Of a DNA stretch of 64,000 bases, positions 62,805 through 64,000 are shown in pieces; positions within the stretch are counted from its first letter, which is position 1; the number at the start of each line of letters is the position of its first letter. Position numbers and translations under genes: made by a program. The stretch is taken from contig NZ_CP128477.1 in assembly GCF_030369675.1 (NCBI RefSeq), positions 3,862,501 to 3,926,500 of the forward strand. The letters are read 5' to 3'. Under the pieces are notes generated by a model. That model searched no databases. It was not told the origin of the DNA and worked only from the letters and a program-made list of their open reading frames with translations. This stretch comes from Peteryoungia algae (GTDB lineage: Bacteria > Pseudomonadota > Alphaproteobacteria > Rhizobiales > Rhizobiaceae).

Positions 62805-64000
62805 ATGAATCTGTTAAATCAATTACTTCAGATACCAAAAAACTTCGCGGCGATGGGGCAAGCGAAGATATTGGCGATGGCCGGTGTTGCCGTTGTTTCA
62901 TTCGCAATCATTATTGCCGGCGCCCTTTACGTCAACAAACCCTCCTACGAGACCCTTTATGTCGGCCTTGAACCGATTGATCTGAACCAGATCAGCGTCG
63001 CGCTGGCTGAATCCGGTATCGATTTCGAGACCGGCAGCGATGGCCAGAGCATCATGGTGCGCGCCGGCATGACCAGCAAAGCTCGCCTTCTGCTCGCAGA
63101 GCGCGGTTTGCCCAACAGCGCCAATGCCGGCTACGAACTGTTCGACAATGTCGGCTCGCTCGGCCTTACCTCTTTCATGCAGGAAGTAACCCGCGTTCGC
63201 GCTCTGGAAGGTGAAATCGCACGCACCATCCAGCAGATCTCGGGTATCGCCGCAGCACGCGTCCACATCGTCATGCCGGATATCGGCAACTTCCGACGGG
63301 GCGAACAAAACCCCACAGCCTCGGTCATGGTTCGCGCCTCCTCGGATGCCGGACGCAAGGCCGCCGCATCCATTCGCCAGTTGGTGGCTTCCTCCGTGCC
63401 CGGCCTCGACGTCGAGGATGTGACGATTCTCGATTCCACCGGACAGCTCCTGGCCGCCGGCGACGAAACTGGTGGCGAAGCCTCCCGTTCGCTCGGTGTG
63501 GTCCAGTCGGTCCAGCGCGAGATCGAGACCAATATCGACAAGGCGCTCGCGCCCTTCCTCGGCATGGACAACTTCCGTTCCAGTGTCACTGCGCAGATCA
63601 ACACCGACAGCCAGCAGATCCAGGAGACCATCTACGATCCCGAATCACGTGTCGAACGCTCTGTCCGCGTGACGAAGGAGCAGCAGAAGTCACAGCAGCG
63701 TCAGTCCGACACGGCCGCGACAGTCGAGCAGAACATTCCCCAGGCGGCACCGGAAGCTGGCGGTGGCGGTCCTCAGTCCTCCGACGAGCAGGACAAGAAG
63801 GAAGAGCAGACCAACTACGAGATCAACAGCCGGACGGTGGCGACGGTCAAGAACAGCTATACGGTTGAAAAGCTGTCGATCGCCGTCGTCGTCAACCGCG
63901 GGCGCATTGCCAAGATGGTCGGGGAACCCGTCGATCAGGCCAAGATCGACGCCTATCTCGCCGAAATGCAGAAGATCGTCAGCTCTGCGGCCGGCCTCGA
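62805..64000 (+). CDS. fliF: Flagellar MS-ring protein FliF (5' part; 3' end outside window)
   Basis: The first 398 residues are visible. A membrane helix at about 20-43 (ILAMAGVAVVSFAIIIAGALYV) is followed by the YscJ/FliF ring domains (YETLYVGLEPIDLNQI, GSLGLTSFMQEVTRVRALEGE, AARVHIVMPD) and the linker region rich in Gln, Gly and Asp. FliF forms the MS ring on which the flagellar motor is built. ATG 62805 is used; an in-frame ATG at 62790 has no ribosome site. The gene follows cheT as in other rhizobia. Confidence 0.95.
   Translation, partial: MNLLNQLLQIPKNFAAMGQAKILAMAGVAVVSFAIIIAGALYVNKPSYETLYVGLEPIDLNQISVALAESGIDFETGSDGQSIMVRAGMTSKARLLLAERGLPNSANAGYELFDNVGSLGLTSFMQEVTRVRALEGEIARTIQQISGIAAARVHIVMPDIGNFRRGEQNPTASVMVRASSDAGRKAAASIRQLVASSVPGLDVEDVTILDSTGQLLAAGDETGGEASRSLGVVQSVQREIETNIDKALAPFLGMDNFRSSVTAQINTDSQQIQETIYDPESRVERSVRVTKEQQKSQQRQSDTAATVEQNIPQAAPEAGGGGPQSSDEQDKKEEQTNYEINSRTVATVKNSYTVEKLSIAVVVNRGRIAKMVGEPVDQAKIDAYLAEMQKIVSSAAGL

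Overview
The window looks like chromosomal DNA of a Rhizobiaceae alphaproteobacterium (Rhizobium/Agrobacterium/Sinorhizobium relatives). The evidence is the GC-rich coding bias, a chemotaxis operon in the rhizobial order (soluble MCP, cheS, cheY1, cheA, cheW, cheR, cheB, cheY2, cheD, cheT, then fliF), a pobR/pobA pair, two Ku genes with one LigD, and several promoters matching the alphaproteobacterial EcfG general-stress pattern (GGAAC, 16-17 nt, CGTT). A species cannot be named. No rRNA, tRNA, CRISPR array, insertion sequence or prophage was seen.

Layout. (1) 1-11.9 kb: the 3' part of a giant repeat adhesin of the type I secreted RTX class, its secretion machinery (TolC-like channel, ABC exporter, HlyD-type adaptor), a ribbon-helix-helix/PAS protein and a LapG-like cysteine protease. 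Together these resemble a Lap-type surface adhesion system. (2) 12.2-14.1 kb: a periplasmic-binding-like lipoprotein and a cytochrome b561. (3) 14.1-23.6 kb: a compact ten-gene block in four tightly overlapping transcription units. It holds a RibD-C-type reductase, methyltransferase, GT4 glycosyltransferase, a PTPS-fold protein lacking catalytic residues, a BchC-like dehydrogenase, GTP cyclohydrolase II, CDP-alcohol phosphatidyltransferase, FkbM methyltransferase, a flippase-like membrane protein and a membrane sulfatase/LTA-synthase-like enzyme. It looks like a pathway from GTP to a glycosylated, possibly membrane-linked product and is my best candidate for an undescribed system. (4) 23.6-30.7 kb: aromatic acid catabolism (pobR/pobA, aldehyde dehydrogenase, MarR regulator, hydroxycinnamoyl-CoA synthetase and hydratase/lyase), which would take p-coumarate or ferulate to hydroxybenzoates and on to protocatechuate. 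(5) 30.8-38.4 kb: csbD, then a 5-oxoprolinase-type operon (pxpA, fused pxpB-pxpC, DUF1445, Nramp-like transporter) that also contains a biotin carboxylase with its own biotin carrier domain, with a GntR regulator divergent from it. (6) 38.4-41.4 kb: thioesterase, Tat-exported histidine phosphatase, GH25 lysozyme lipoprotein and a small acidic protein.

(7) 41.5-53.9 kb: a stress block of treZ, glgA, DUF2934, BON, an HWE kinase, several small proteins, two ku genes and ligD. Four exact and several near matches to the EcfG promoter lie at its gene starts, so trehalose/glycogen metabolism, envelope proteins and non-homologous end joining are probably co-induced by the general stress response. (8) 54.2-64 kb: the chemotaxis operon and the start of fliF, which runs out of the window.

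Start codons were chosen from Shine-Dalgarno spacing, gene overlap and signal peptides. Family names rest on motif recognition by eye; no database search was possible.
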